Shown: piece after piece, positions 7,964-16,866 of the stretch
Layout: each line of letters starts with the position of its first letter
How positions within the stretch are numbered: position 1 is the first letter of the stretch
Assembly: GCF_001983175.1 (NCBI RefSeq)
Contig: NZ_MNPW01000001.1
Coordinates: 310,001-374,000 of the forward strand
Origin: Pseudomonas cedrina subsp. cedrina
GTDB lineage: Bacteria; Pseudomonadota; Gammaproteobacteria; Pseudomonadales; Pseudomonadaceae
Direction: 5' to 3'
Length of the DNA stretch: 64,000 bases
The notes under the pieces: model-generated
Database searches by the model: none
Seen by the model: only the letters and a program-made list of their open reading frames with translations
What the model was told of the DNA's origin: nothing
Made by a program: the position numbers and the translations under genes

Positions 7964-8641
7964 ATGAGCGAGCTGTTACTGATAGATGATGACCAGGAGC
8001 TCTGCGAGCTGCTGACCAGTTGGTTGAGCCAGGAAGGCTTCCAGGTACGTGCCTGCCACGACGGCTTGAGCGCTCGCAAAGCCTTGGCCGACAGCGCCCC
8101 GGCAGCGGTGGTGCTTGACGTGATGCTGCCCGACGGCAGTGGCCTTGAGCTGCTCAAGCAACTGCGCAGCGACCACCCGGAGTTGCCGGTGCTGATGCTT
8201 TCGGCACGCGGCGAACCGCTGGACCGTATCCTCGGCCTGGAACTGGGCGCCGACGATTACCTGGCCAAGCCCTGCGACCCACGCGAACTCACCGCCCGCC
8301 TGCGCGCGGTGTTGCGCCGCAGCCATCCGGCGGCCGTGTCCAGCCAGCTCGAACTGGGTGACCTGTGCTTCAGCCCGGTGCGTGGCGTGGTCAGCATCGA
8401 CGAACAGGAATTCGCCCTCACCGTCTCCGAAAGCCGTCTGCTCGAAGCTCTGCTTCGCCAGCCTGGCGAGCCCCTGGACAAACAGGAACTGGCGCAGATC
8501 GCCCTGGGCCGCAAGCTGACCCTCTATGATCGCAGCCTGGACATGCACGTCAGCAACCTGCGCAAAAAGATCGGCCCGCACCCGGACGGCCGGCCACGGA
8601 TCGTGGCGTTGCGCAGCCGTGGTTACTACTACAGCCTCTAA
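7964..8641 (+). CDS. cpxR: OmpR-family response regulator, CpxR-like
   Basis: 225 aa. The receiver domain has acidic pocket residues DDD at 8-10, phospho-acceptor Asp52 (VVLDVMLP) and the conserved Lys in AKPCDP. The C-terminal winged-helix DNA-binding domain carries RSLDMHVSNLRKKIG, the recognition-helix region of OmpR regulators. The downstream Spy/CpxP-like gene, CpxA-like kinase and a GTAAA-N6-GTAAA box support a CpxR-type assignment (envelope stress) over a generic OmpR one. The regulator and kinase genes are separated by a REPIN and the spy-like gene, which is less common than a direct pair. Confidence 0.85.
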   Translation: MSELLLIDDDQELCELLTSWLSQEGFQVRACHDGLSARKALADSAPAAVVLDVMLPDGSGLELLKQLRSDHPELPVLMLSARGEPLDRILGLELGADDYLAKPCDPRELTARLRAVLRRSHPAAVSSQLELGDLCFSPVRGVVSIDEQEFALTVSESRLLEALLRQPGEPLDKQELAQIALGRKLTLYDRSLDMHVSNLRKKIGPHPDGRPRIVALRSRGYYYSL

Positions 8642-8673
8642 ACATCACTCTATTCTCTGTGGAAGCTGGCGGG

Positions 8674-8760
8674 TGTGGGAGCTGGCTTGCCTGCGATGGC
8701 AGCAACTGGCTGTGCCTGGTGTACCGAGTTGTCTGCATCGCAGGCAAGCCAGCTCCCACA
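8674..8760. repeat. REPIN between cpxR and spy-like gene
   Basis: Inverted REP copies at 8674-8697 (beginning TGTGGGAGCTGGCTTGCC) and 8737-8760. It lies just 3' of the regulator gene and upstream of the CpxR-type box. Confidence 0.9.
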
Positions 8761-8809
8761 CTTGATCTCGTCAGCTCCAACAGTTTTGTCAGCCTCAATT
8801 AAAACCCTC

Positions 8810-8825
8810 TTTACCCAAGCTTTAC
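8810..8825 (-). promoter_or_regulatory. CpxR-type box (GTAAA-N6-GTAAA)
   Basis: On the minus strand the sequence is GTAAAGCTTGGGTAAA, two direct GTAAA repeats separated by six bases, the arrangement of CpxR boxes (five or six base spacers are known). It lies about 80 bases upstream of the spy-like start codon, which suggests autoregulation of the stress operon. Binding is inferred from the motif only. Confidence 0.65.
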
Positions 8826-8905
8826 GCTCCCCTGACCGCCGCTGACCTTGATCTCCTTAATCTACTCACATCCGGACTCACCGGAACAGAGACAGGAGAT
8901 TCACC

Positions 8906-9370
8906 ATGCGCAAGACCCTTATCGCTTTGATGTTCGCCGCCGCCCTGCCCACCGTTGCCATGGCGGCAATGCCAGAAGGCCCAGGCCCGATGGGCGGCCC
9001 GGAAGGTCATATGATGGGTGGCCCCGGCCACGGCGCTGAACACGGTCCGCGTGGCAAAGGCGGTCCGTTCCGTGACCTGGACCTGACCCGCGAACAGCAT
9101 CTGCAGATCGACCGCCTGATGCGCGAGCAGATGCAAGGGCGCAAAGAGCTGGTCAAGAAGTACCTGGACAAACTGCCGGCCGCCGATCAGAAAGCCATGC
9201 AGGATGAAAGGGACGCCAGCCGCAAGAAAACCCAGGCCGACATTCGCGCCGTGCTCAAGCCTGATCAACAGAAGCAGTTCGACGAGATCGTCAAGAAGCA
9301 GGAACAACGCCGTGCCGAATGGAAGGAATTCCAGGCCTGGAAAGCGCAGCAGCCGCAAAAAGCGCAATAA
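8906..9370 (+). CDS. Periplasmic Spy/CpxP-family chaperone-like protein
   Basis: 154 aa with a signal peptide (cleavage likely at AMA-AM, residue 20). A Gly/Met/His-rich linker (GPMGGPEGHMMGGPGHG) precedes a helical domain containing the LTxxQ motif (LTREQ, 60-64) and a second LKPDQQKQF repeat near residue 118, the hallmark pair of Spy/CpxP. Such proteins act as ATP-independent periplasmic chaperones or as inhibitors of the CpxA sensor. The His/Met-rich segment might bind metals. It lies between the response regulator and kinase genes and downstream of a CpxR-type box, which supports a feedback role. Confidence 0.83.
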   Translation: MRKTLIALMFAAALPTVAMAAMPEGPGPMGGPEGHMMGGPGHGAEHGPRGKGGPFRDLDLTREQHLQIDRLMREQMQGRKELVKKYLDKLPAADQKAMQDERDASRKKTQADIRAVLKPDQQKQFDEIVKKQEQRRAEWKEFQAWKAQQPQKAQ

Positions 9371-9390
9371 TGCCCTCGCGTTGACACTCC

Positions 9391-9420
9391 CAGCCCAGTG
9401 GCCCCCGCCGCTGGGCTTTT
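9391..9420 (+). terminator. Attenuator-like terminator between spy-like gene and sensor kinase
   Basis: Stem AGCCCAG / CTGGGCT (extended by three further pairs) followed by TTTT, immediately after the spy-like stop and before the kinase GTG start at 9439. It would lower kinase expression relative to the chaperone. Confidence 0.7.
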
Positions 9421-9438
9421 CCTGTTTGAGGGTTTCCT

Positions 9439-10782
9439 GTGCGTTCATTGTTCTGGCGTATCCTGGCCAGCTTCTGGCTGGCCATCGCCTTGGTTGCCGG
9501 GCTGTCGATCCTGCTTGGCCACATGCTCAATCAGGATGCCTGGATTCTCAGCCGCCACCCCGGCCTCAACAACCTGGCACAGGAGTGGACCCAGCTCTAC
9601 GAAGCCCAGGGTGAAGATGCCGCCCAGGAGTTGCTGCAACAGCGCAAGCGCCAATACCATATTGACGTGCAAGTGCTCAACGAAAGCGGCGATCCGGTGG
9701 TGCGCGGCACCTTCCCGCGCCGCGCCGCGGCCTTTGAAGCCAGGCAGAACGACAGCAAGGACGGCCACTTGCCCTGGCGCCGCCTGACCGCCGAGTACAC
9801 CAGCGAGAAAACCGGCGACACCTACCTGCTGATCTACCGCATCCCTCACCCCGAACTTGACGAATGGCACCGCAGCAGCCTGACCTGGCCGCTGAGCGCC
9901 TTGGCGATCGCGCTGGTGGTGCTGACCCTGTTCAGCCTGATCGTCACCTTGTCGATTACCCGTCCATTGAGCCGCCTGCGGGGCGCCGTGCATGACCTCG
10001 GCCAGGCGACTTACCAGCAAAACAGCCTGGCGCGCCTGGCCAACCGCCGCGATGAATTCGGCGTGCTCGCCACCGATTTCAATCGCATGGGCGCGCGACT
10101 GCAAAGCCTGATCGCCAGCCAGCGCCAGTTGCTGCGCGATGTATCCCACGAGCTGCGCTCGCCCCTGGCGCGGCTGCGTATCGCCCTGGCCCTGGCCGAG
10201 CGCGCCAGCCCCGAAGAGCGGGACAAACTCTGGCCGCGCCTGACCCGCGAATGTGATCGCCTGGAGGCATTGATCAGCGAAATCCTGGTGCTGGCCCGCG
10301 TCGATGCCGACAACGCCAGCGCCGAAGAGATCGACCTCGCCCCCTTGCTCAAGACTTTGCAAAAGGACGCCCAGCTCGGCGCGCCGGACCAGGTGGTGCA
10401 ATTGGCTATCGACCCTGGCCTGCACCTCAAGGGCTGGCCGACCATGATCGAGCGCGCGGTGGACAACTTGCTGCGCAATGCCCAACGCTTCAACCCCCAG
10501 AGCCAGGCGATTGAACTCAAGGCCCAGCGCCTGGGCGAACGCATCCTGATCAGCGTGCGCGACCACGGCCCCGGCGTGGAAGCCGAGCACCTGGCCCAAT
10601 TGGGCGAACCGTTCTACCGCGCCCCCGGCCAGACCGCACAAGGCCACGGCCTGGGCCTGGCGATTGCGCGCCGCGCCGCCGAGCGCCACGGCGGCAACCT
10701 GATCCTGGCCAACCATGCCGAGGGCGGGTTTATCGCCAGCCTCGAACTGCCGCTGGAACCTGGGGTTGTCACACCGGGCTGA
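9439..10782 (+). CDS. cpxA: Sensor histidine kinase, CpxA-like
   Basis: 447-aa inner-membrane kinase starting with GTG. There are two transmembrane helices (about 8-28 and 150-170) around a periplasmic sensor loop, then HAMP, a dimerisation domain with His237 in LLRDVSHELRSPLARLR, and an HATPase domain (N-box AVDNLLRNAQRFNP; G-boxes DHGPGVE and GHGLGLAIARR). This is the order in CpxA. It should phosphorylate the regulator encoded at 7964. The 68-base gap to the spy-like gene holds a terminator hairpin. The loop sequence shows no recognisable ligand-binding family. Confidence 0.87.
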   Translation: MRSLFWRILASFWLAIALVAGLSILLGHMLNQDAWILSRHPGLNNLAQEWTQLYEAQGEDAAQELLQQRKRQYHIDVQVLNESGDPVVRGTFPRRAAAFEARQNDSKDGHLPWRRLTAEYTSEKTGDTYLLIYRIPHPELDEWHRSSLTWPLSALAIALVVLTLFSLIVTLSITRPLSRLRGAVHDLGQATYQQNSLARLANRRDEFGVLATDFNRMGARLQSLIASQRQLLRDVSHELRSPLARLRIALALAERASPEERDKLWPRLTRECDRLEALISEILVLARVDADNASAEEIDLAPLLKTLQKDAQLGAPDQVVQLAIDPGLHLKGWPTMIERAVDNLLRNAQRFNPQSQAIELKAQRLGERILISVRDHGPGVEAEHLAQLGEPFYRAPGQTAQGHGLGLAIARRAAERHGGNLILANHAEGGFIASLELPLEPGVVTPG

Positions 10783-10822
10783 TCATCTCTTATAGTGGCC
10801 GTTCTCTTACGGAGGGCCTTCG

Positions 10823-12172
10823 ATGACCGACCTGCTGACTCCCATCCAAGCCGCACTGGATCTGCCGCAAACGCCGCTGTCCTTCAATGAAGCCGGTGCC
10901 CTGCCCTCGGCATTCGCCGTCACCGACCTGGCCAGCGCCAGCATCGGTGCGGCCGGCCAGGCGGTGGCCGAGCTGATCCGGCAACAGACCGGGCGCCTGC
11001 CCGGCGTCAGTGTGAACCGGCGTCTGGCGTCCTTCTGGTTCTCTTCCTCGATTCGCCCGGTGAGCTGGCACGTACCACCCCTTTGGGACCCGGTGGCTGG
11101 CGACTACGCCAGCGCCGATAACTGGATTCGTCTGCATACCAATGCGCCCCATCACCGTGCCGCCGCTGAACGGGTGTTGGGCAAGGCCGCCGACCGTGCC
11201 GCAATGGCAGCCAGGGTCGCCCCGTGGAAGGCCGCTGAACTGGAGCAGGCGATTGTCGATGAGGGTGGTTGCGCGGCGCAGATGCGTTCATGGCAAGCCT
11301 GGCAAACTCATCCGCAAGGGTTGGCGGTGAACGCTGAAGCGTTGGTGCACCGTGAGACCTTTGCACCCACCGCTGACAAGCCCTGGCTGGGTTCCGGCGC
11401 TCGACCGCTGGCGGCCATCAAGGTGCTGGACCTGACCCGCGTGTTGGCCGGGCCCGTGGCCAGTCGCTTTCTCGCAGGCTTGGGCGCAGATGTGCTGCGC
11501 ATCGACTCGCCCACCTGGAACGAACCGGGCGTGGTGCCGGAAATGACCCTGGGCAAACGCTGCGCCCGCCTTGACCTGAAACGCCCCGAAGGCCGTCAGG
11601 TTTTCGAAAGCCTGCTCAGGGACGCCGACATCCTGTTCCACGGCTACCGCGCCGATGCCCTTAAACAACTGGGCTATACCGCCGGCGAGCTGCAAACGCT
11701 CGCCCCCGGCCTGATCGACGTGAGCCTCAACGCCTATGGATGGAGCGGCCCGTGGCGCAATCGCCGGGGTTTCGACAGCCTGGTGCAGATGAGCAGCGGG
11801 ATTGCCGACGCGGGCAGGGCCTGGAAACAGGCGGATCAGCCGGTGCCGCTGCCGGTGCAGGCGCTGGACCACGCCACCGGGTATTTGATGGCGGCCAGTG
11901 CGATTCAAGCGTTGAGCGAACGGTTGAGGTCCGGGCGTGGTGGTTCGGCGCGGTTGTCGCTGGCACGTACGGCGAAGTTATTGGTGGATGTGGGGCAAGT
12001 GCCGGAGCAGCCGGCGTTGCGGGCCGAAGAAGCGGGTGATCTAGGCCTGGTGGTGGAACAGACAGCCTGGGGACAGGCGCATCGGCTGCTGGCGCCGCTG
12101 ACTATCAGCGGCACGCCGTTGCAGTGGGATTTGCCGGCAGGGGAACTGGGTTCACACCGGCCGCAGTGGTGA
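10823..12172 (+). CDS. CaiB/BaiF (family III) CoA transferase
   Basis: 449 aa. The family III CoA-transferase region begins around residue 195 with the signature LAAIKVLDLTRVLAGPVASRFLAGLGADVLRI; the catalytic aspartate is expected at Asp318 (GFDSLVQMSSG). The enzyme would move CoA between acyl-CoAs and carboxylic acids; the substrate cannot be read from the sequence. The N-terminal 190 residues (with SASIGAAGQAVAELIRQQTG) form an extra domain resembling a second, degenerate CaiB unit. ACGGAGGG lies upstream of the ATG. No operon partner is evident; it is followed by REPs and a convergent arcD-like gene. Confidence 0.85.
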   Translation: MTDLLTPIQAALDLPQTPLSFNEAGALPSAFAVTDLASASIGAAGQAVAELIRQQTGRLPGVSVNRRLASFWFSSSIRPVSWHVPPLWDPVAGDYASADNWIRLHTNAPHHRAAAERVLGKAADRAAMAARVAPWKAAELEQAIVDEGGCAAQMRSWQAWQTHPQGLAVNAEALVHRETFAPTADKPWLGSGARPLAAIKVLDLTRVLAGPVASRFLAGLGADVLRIDSPTWNEPGVVPEMTLGKRCARLDLKRPEGRQVFESLLRDADILFHGYRADALKQLGYTAGELQTLAPGLIDVSLNAYGWSGPWRNRRGFDSLVQMSSGIADAGRAWKQADQPVPLPVQALDHATGYLMAASAIQALSERLRSGRGGSARLSLARTAKLLVDVGQVPEQPALRAEEAGDLGLVVEQTAWGQAHRLLAPLTISGTPLQWDLPAGELGSHRPQW

Positions 12173-12185
12173 ACCGGCCACCGCT

Positions 12186-12250
12186 TTCGCAGGCAAGCCA
12201 GCTCCCACCTTTGACCGCATTCCAACTGTGGGAGCGGGCTTGCCCGCGAT
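12186..12250. repeat. Pair of REP sequences of two subtypes
   Basis: An inverted REP (TCGCAGGCAAGCCAGCTCCC, 12187-12206) followed by a REP of another subtype beginning TGTGGGAGCGGGCTTGCC (12227-12250). The arms point away from each other, unlike the REPINs, between convergent genes. Confidence 0.85.
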
Positions 12251-12272
12251 GACGCAAGCACAGCCACCCCAA

Positions 12273-13700
12273 TCAAAGCGACAACACCCCGCTATACAAC
12301 CCATAGGCCGCCAGCCCTGCGCCAGCGATCACGCAGCTGAAAATGCCCTTTTCCACGTGGGTAAACAAAGGCTGACCCTGTTCTCGCTTGGCGAGGGCAA
12401 ACAGGATCACGCCCGGCGCATAAAGCAACGCCGACAGCAGCAGGTACTTCAGGCCCCCGGCGTAGAGCAGCCACACGGCGTAGCCGAGGGCAATGAGGCC
12501 CACCAGCAGGTCTTTCATGCGCTGGCCGTGAGCACTTTCGTAGGTTTCACCGCGCCCGCTCAACAACACGGCATAGGCCGCCGACCACAGGTAGGGCACC
12601 AGGATCATCGAGGACGCCAGGTAGATCAGTGTGGTGTAGGTGCTGTGGGAAAACAGCGTGATCACCAGGAAGACCTGGATCATCACATTGGTCAGCCAGA
12701 GCGCGTTGACCGGCACCTGGTTGGCGTTCTCCTTTTTCAGGAACGCCGGCATGGTCTTGTCCTGGGCGGTGGCGTAGAGGATTTCCGCACAGAGCAGCGC
12801 CCAGGACAGCAAGGCGCCGAGCAACGAGACCGCCAGGCCGATGCTGATTGCCATCGCCCCCCATGGCCCGACGATATGCTCCAGCACACCGGCCAGGGAC
12901 GGGTTCTGCAATTGCGCGAGCTCCGGCTGGCTCATGATCCCCAGCGACAGCACATTCACCAGCACCAGCAGTGCCAGTACGCCGAGAAAGCCGATGACCG
13001 TGGCGCGGCCGACGTCCGAGCGTTTCTCGGCCCGCGCCGAGTAAACGCTGGCACCCTCGATCCCGATAAACACAAACACAGTGACCAGCATCATGTTGCG
13101 CACCTGGTCCACCACGCTGCCGATCTGCGGGTTGCCCAGGCCCCAGATATCCCGGGTAAAAATATCCGCCTTGAACGCCACGGCCGCGATCGCGATAAAC
13201 ATCAGCAGCGGCACGATCTTGGCCACGGTGGTGACCTGGTTGATGAACGCCGCCTCCTTGATCCCGCGCAGAACCAGAAAATGCACAGCCCACAGCAACA
13301 ACGACGCACAGCCGATGGCCACCGGCGTATTGCCCTGGCCGAACACCGGGAAAAAGTAACCGAGGGTGCTGAACAGCAACACGAAGTAACCGACGTTGCC
13401 CATCCACGCGCTGATCCAATAACCCCAGGCCGACGAGAACCCCATGTAGTCGCCGAAACCCGCCTTGGCGTAGGCGTATACCCCAGAATCCAGCTCGGGT
13501 TTGCGGTTGGCCAGGGTCTGGAACACGAACGCCAGGGTCAGCATGCCAACCGCAGTAATCGCCCAGCCGATCAATACCGCCCCCACCTCGGCGCGGGCGG
13601 CCATGTTTTGCGGCAAGGAAAAAATCCCGCCGCCAATCATCGACCCCACCACCAGGGCGATCAGGGCGCTGAGTCGAAGTTTTTGGGCCGGTTGGGACAT
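12273..13700 (-). CDS. Arginine/ornithine antiporter paralogue (ArcD-like, APC superfamily)
   Basis: 475-aa transporter with about twelve to thirteen membrane helices. Near the N-terminus, [22 protein letters not shown] is the substrate-site motif of basic amino-acid APC antiporters. By eye it is about four-fifths identical to the ArcD encoded divergently at 14150, with the same length. The likely role is exchange of arginine for ornithine or another basic amino acid. The start at 13700 is chosen because AGGAG sits at the proper distance; an in-frame GTG at 13706 would overlap that site. It points away from arcABC, so it may be differently regulated and could prefer another substrate. Confidence 0.88.
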   Translation of the reverse strand: MSQPAQKLRLSALIALVVGSMIGGGIFSLPQNMAARAEVGAVLIGWAITAVGMLTLAFVFQTLANRKPELDSGVYAYAKAGFGDYMGFSSAWGYWISAWMGNVGYFVLLFSTLGYFFPVFGQGNTPVAIGCASLLLWAVHFLVLRGIKEAAFINQVTTVAKIVPLLMFIAIAAVAFKADIFTRDIWGLGNPQIGSVVDQVRNMMLVTVFVFIGIEGASVYSARAEKRSDVGRATVIGFLGVLALLVLVNVLSLGIMSQPELAQLQNPSLAGVLEHIVGPWGAMAISIGLAVSLLGALLSWALLCAEILYATAQDKTMPAFLKKENANQVPVNALWLTNVMIQVFLVITLFSHSTYTTLIYLASSMILVPYLWSAAYAVLLSGRGETYESAHGQRMKDLLVGLIALGYAVWLLYAGGLKYLLLSALLYAPGVILFALAKREQGQPLFTHVEKGIFSCVIAGAGLAAYGLYSGVLSL

Positions 13701-14149
13701 GGACACTCCTGAAAAATAATACCGTGAGCAAACATCCGCGCACGCGCTTTAAATAACTTGTGAAGTGTAACGTTTATTAGCGATGGCGATAAAAGAGATA
13801 GGCTCATACCCCAATGACATGACCGTTATACAAGTTTAGGCCTATTTAGATTTTAAATACTGCAGGTGCCTTAAGGTTTTAGGGTGTTTTGCCAAAAACG
13901 GCTTTCAATAAAGTTTGCGCATCTTGGAAAAGGGGCTAGCGTCAAACGTCCACGGCATTGACTAAATGATTAATCAATAAGCGAAACGGCTCTGAAAAGC
14001 GCTTTTTCCGAGGATTCTATCGCCCGTAAGTTTCCACTCCAAGTCGTTAATTCACAATGGAATGTGCCAATGAAGTGATCTGAGTCAGCTGTTTGATTAG
14101 CGCACGGAATTATTCTGTGGTCTCTGTTCTCCTGCATTGGAGTTATGCG
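13701..14149. promoter_or_regulatory. Divergent regulatory region between two arcD genes
   Basis: 449 bases without a gene, less GC-rich than its surroundings and serving both divergent antiporter genes. It holds an imperfect 22-base dyad at 13957-13978. Arginine pathways of this kind are usually controlled by ANR (TTGAT-N4-ATCAA) and ArgR; I looked for a clean ANR box and did not find one. Confidence 0.6.
13957..13978. promoter_or_regulatory. Imperfect inverted repeat, candidate operator
   Basis: The left half ATTGACTAA and right half TTAATCAAT are inverted copies with one mismatch around a four-base centre ATGA. It lies about 170 bases upstream of the plus-strand arcD and 255 bases from the minus-strand one. 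The protein that might bind it is unknown. Confidence 0.4.
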
Positions 14150-15577
14150 ATGTCTGATTCTCCCGGAAAACTTCGATTAGGTGCACTGGTTGCACTCGTC
14201 GTGGGCTCGATGATTGGCGGCGGGATCTTCTCACTGCCGCAAAACATGGCCGCCAGCGCCGATGTCGGTGCGGTATTGATCGGCTGGGTAATTACCGCCA
14301 TCGGCATGTTGACCCTCGCGTTTGTGTTCCAGACCCTCGCCAACCGCAAACCCGACCTCGACGGCGGCGTCTATGCCTACGCCAAGGCCGGCTTCGGCGA
14401 CTACATGGGTTTTTCGTCGGCCTGGGGTTACTGGATCAGTGCCTGGCTGGGCAACGTCGGTTACTTCGTATTGCTGTTCAGCACCCTCGGTTATTTCTTT
14501 CCGATCTTCGGCGAAGGCAATACGCCGGCGGCCGTGATCGGCGCGTCGGTGCTGCTGTGGGCCGTGCATTTCCTGGTGCTGCGCGGCATCAAGGAAGCGG
14601 CGTTCATCAACCTGGTGACCACCGTCGCCAAGGTGGTGCCGCTGGTGCTGTTCGTGCTGATTGCCGTGTTCGCATTCAAGCTGGAGATCTTCACCGCTGA
14701 TATCTGGGGCGTGAAAAACCCGGACCTGGGCAGCGTGATGAATCAGGTGCGCAACATGATGCTGGTCACCGTGTGGGTGTTCATCGGTATCGAAGGCGCG
14801 AGCATCTTCTCGTCCCGCGCGGAAAAACGTTCCGACGTCGGCAAGGCCACGGTGATCGGTTTTATCACGGTGCTGCTGTTCCTGATGCTGGTGAACGTGC
14901 TGTCCCTGGGGATCATGACCCAACCGGAATTGGCCAAGCTGCAGAACCCGTCGATGGCCGCCGTGCTGGAACACGTAGTGGGCCACTGGGGCGCGGTGCT
15001 GATCAGCGTCGGTTTGATCATCTCGCTGCTCGGCGCGTTGCTGTCATGGGTGCTGCTGTGCGCGGAGATCATGTTCGCCGCCGCCAAGGACCACACCATG
15101 CCGGCATTCCTGCGCAAGGAAAACGCCAACCACGTGCCGGTCAACGCGCTGTGGCTGACCAACGCGATGGTCCAAGTGTTCCTGGTGATCACATTGTTTT
15201 CCGCCAGCACCTACCTGTCGCTGATCTATCTCGCCACCTCGATGATCCTGGTGCCTTACCTGTGGTCGGCGGCCTATGCCGTGCTACTGGCGGTACGCGG
15301 CGAGACCTACGAAAACGCCCTCAAGGAACGCCGCAAAGACCTGTTCATCGGCGCCGTCGCCCTGATCTACGCGATCTGGCTGCTCTACGCCGGCGGCACC
15401 AAATACCTGCTGCTCTCCGCCCTGCTCTACGCCCCCGGCGCGATCCTGTTCGCCAAGGCCAAGCGTGAACTGGGCAAACCCATCTTCACCAATGTCGAGA
15501 AGCTGATTTTCGCCGCAGTGGTCGTAGGCGCCCTGGTGGCGGCCTATGGGCTCTACGACGGCTTCCTGACCCTGTAA
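14150..15577 (+). CDS. arcD: Arginine/ornithine antiporter ArcD
   Basis: 475-aa APC-family antiporter. The N-terminal motif [18 protein letters not shown] and about twelve hydrophobic helices identify it. In the arginine deiminase pathway it imports arginine and exports ornithine without energy cost. It heads arcD-arcA-arcB-arcC: arcA begins 21 bases after its stop. The ATG at 14150 is used (GGAG seven bases upstream) rather than an in-frame ATG at 14093 that adds 19 residues not in the family. Confidence 0.93.
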   Translation: MSDSPGKLRLGALVALVVGSMIGGGIFSLPQNMAASADVGAVLIGWVITAIGMLTLAFVFQTLANRKPDLDGGVYAYAKAGFGDYMGFSSAWGYWISAWLGNVGYFVLLFSTLGYFFPIFGEGNTPAAVIGASVLLWAVHFLVLRGIKEAAFINLVTTVAKVVPLVLFVLIAVFAFKLEIFTADIWGVKNPDLGSVMNQVRNMMLVTVWVFIGIEGASIFSSRAEKRSDVGKATVIGFITVLLFLMLVNVLSLGIMTQPELAKLQNPSMAAVLEHVVGHWGAVLISVGLIISLLGALLSWVLLCAEIMFAAAKDHTMPAFLRKENANHVPVNALWLTNAMVQVFLVITLFSASTYLSLIYLATSMILVPYLWSAAYAVLLAVRGETYENALKERRKDLFIGAVALIYAIWLLYAGGTKYLLLSALLYAPGAILFAKAKRELGKPIFTNVEKLIFAAVVVGALVAAYGLYDGFLTL

Positions 15578-15597
15578 TTCTGACTGGAGAATCTGTA

Positions 15598-16854
15598 ATG
15601 ACCACGGAAAAAGTGAAGTACGGCGTACATTCCGAAGCCGGCAAACTGCGCAAAGTCATGGTGTGCTCCCCAGGCTTGGCCCATCAGCGGCTGACGCCGA
15701 ACAATTGCGACGAACTGCTGTTCGATGATGTGCTGTGGGTGGCCCAGGCCAAGCGCGACCATTTCGACTTTGTGACCAAGATGCGCGAGCGGGACATTGA
15801 TGTGCTGGAAATGCACAACCTGCTGACCGATATCGTCGCCATCCCCGAAGCCCTGGACTGGATCCTGGCCCGCAAGATCACCGCCAATACGGTGGGCCTG
15901 GGCCTGGTCGATGAGGTCAACTCCTGGCTGCGCAGCCTGGAGCCGCGCAAGATCACCGAATTCCTGATCGGCGGCGTGTCGGCCGATGACTTGCCGAGCA
16001 GTTTCGGTGGCCGCACCATCGAAATGTTCCGCGAGTTTCTTGGCCATTCGAGCTTCATTCTGCCGCCGCTGCCCAATACCCAGTTCACCCGCGACACCAC
16101 CTGCTGGATCTACGGCGGCGTGACGCTCAACCCGATGTACTGGCCGGCGCGCCGCCAGGAAACCCTGCTGGCCAGCGCCATCTATAAGTTCCACCCCGAG
16201 TTCACCAACGCGGACTTCCAGATCTGGTACGGCGACCCCGACCAGGAACACGGCGCCGCCACGCTGGAAGGCGGTGACGTGATGCCTATCGGCAATGGCG
16301 TGGTGTTGATCGGCATGGGCGAACGCTCGTCCCATCAGGCTATCGGCCAACTGGCGCGCAACCTGTTCAAGAACAAGGCGGTGGAACGGGTGATCGTCGC
16401 CGGCCTGCCGAAATCCCGTGCGGCGATGCACCTGGACACCGTGTTCAGCTTTTGCGACCGCGACCTGGTCACGGTCTTCCCCGAAGTGGTCAACCAGATC
16501 GTGCCCTTCACCCTGCGCCCTGACGAGAGCAAGCCGCACGGTATCGATATCCAGCGCGAGACCACCAACTTCCTCGACACCGTCGCCGCAGCGCTCAACC
16601 TCAAGGCCCTGCGCGTGGTCGAGACCGGCGGCAACAGCTTCGCCGCCGAGCGCGAACAATGGGATGACGGCAACAACGTGGTGGCCGTGGAGCCAGGCGT
16701 GGTGATCGGTTACGACCGCAACACCTACACCAACACCCTGCTGCGCAAGGCCGGCGTGGAAGTCATCACCATCAGCGCCGGTGAACTCGGCCGCGGCCGT
16801 GGCGGCGGCCACTGCATGACCTGCCCGATCATCCGCGACCCTATCGACTATTAA
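15598..16854 (+). CDS. arcA: Arginine deiminase
   Basis: 418 aa, the usual length. It hydrolyses arginine to citrulline and ammonia, the first step of the ADI pathway. Visible signatures are [12 protein letters not shown] (guanidinium/aspartate site), [15 protein letters not shown] and the C-terminal [14 protein letters not shown] with the catalytic cysteine at Cys406, the same position as in P. aeruginosa. It starts 21 bases after arcD with TGGAG upstream, and arcB follows after 12 bases. A very long antisense ORF over arcA-arcB is a codon-bias shadow. Confidence 0.97.
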   Translation: MTTEKVKYGVHSEAGKLRKVMVCSPGLAHQRLTPNNCDELLFDDVLWVAQAKRDHFDFVTKMRERDIDVLEMHNLLTDIVAIPEALDWILARKITANTVGLGLVDEVNSWLRSLEPRKITEFLIGGVSADDLPSSFGGRTIEMFREFLGHSSFILPPLPNTQFTRDTTCWIYGGVTLNPMYWPARRQETLLASAIYKFHPEFTNADFQIWYGDPDQEHGAATLEGGDVMPIGNGVVLIGMGERSSHQAIGQLARNLFKNKAVERVIVAGLPKSRAAMHLDTVFSFCDRDLVTVFPEVVNQIVPFTLRPDESKPHGIDIQRETTNFLDTVAAALNLKALRVVETGGNSFAAEREQWDDGNNVVAVEPGVVIGYDRNTYTNTLLRKAGVEVITISAGELGRGRGGGHCMTCPIIRDPIDY

Positions 16855-16866
16855 GGAGATTCCCTC

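Noticed and set aside
13957..13978. Reading the arc dyad as an ANR/FNR box
   Set aside because: The spacing does not fit TTGAT-N4-ATCAA; the halves overlap the centre differently.
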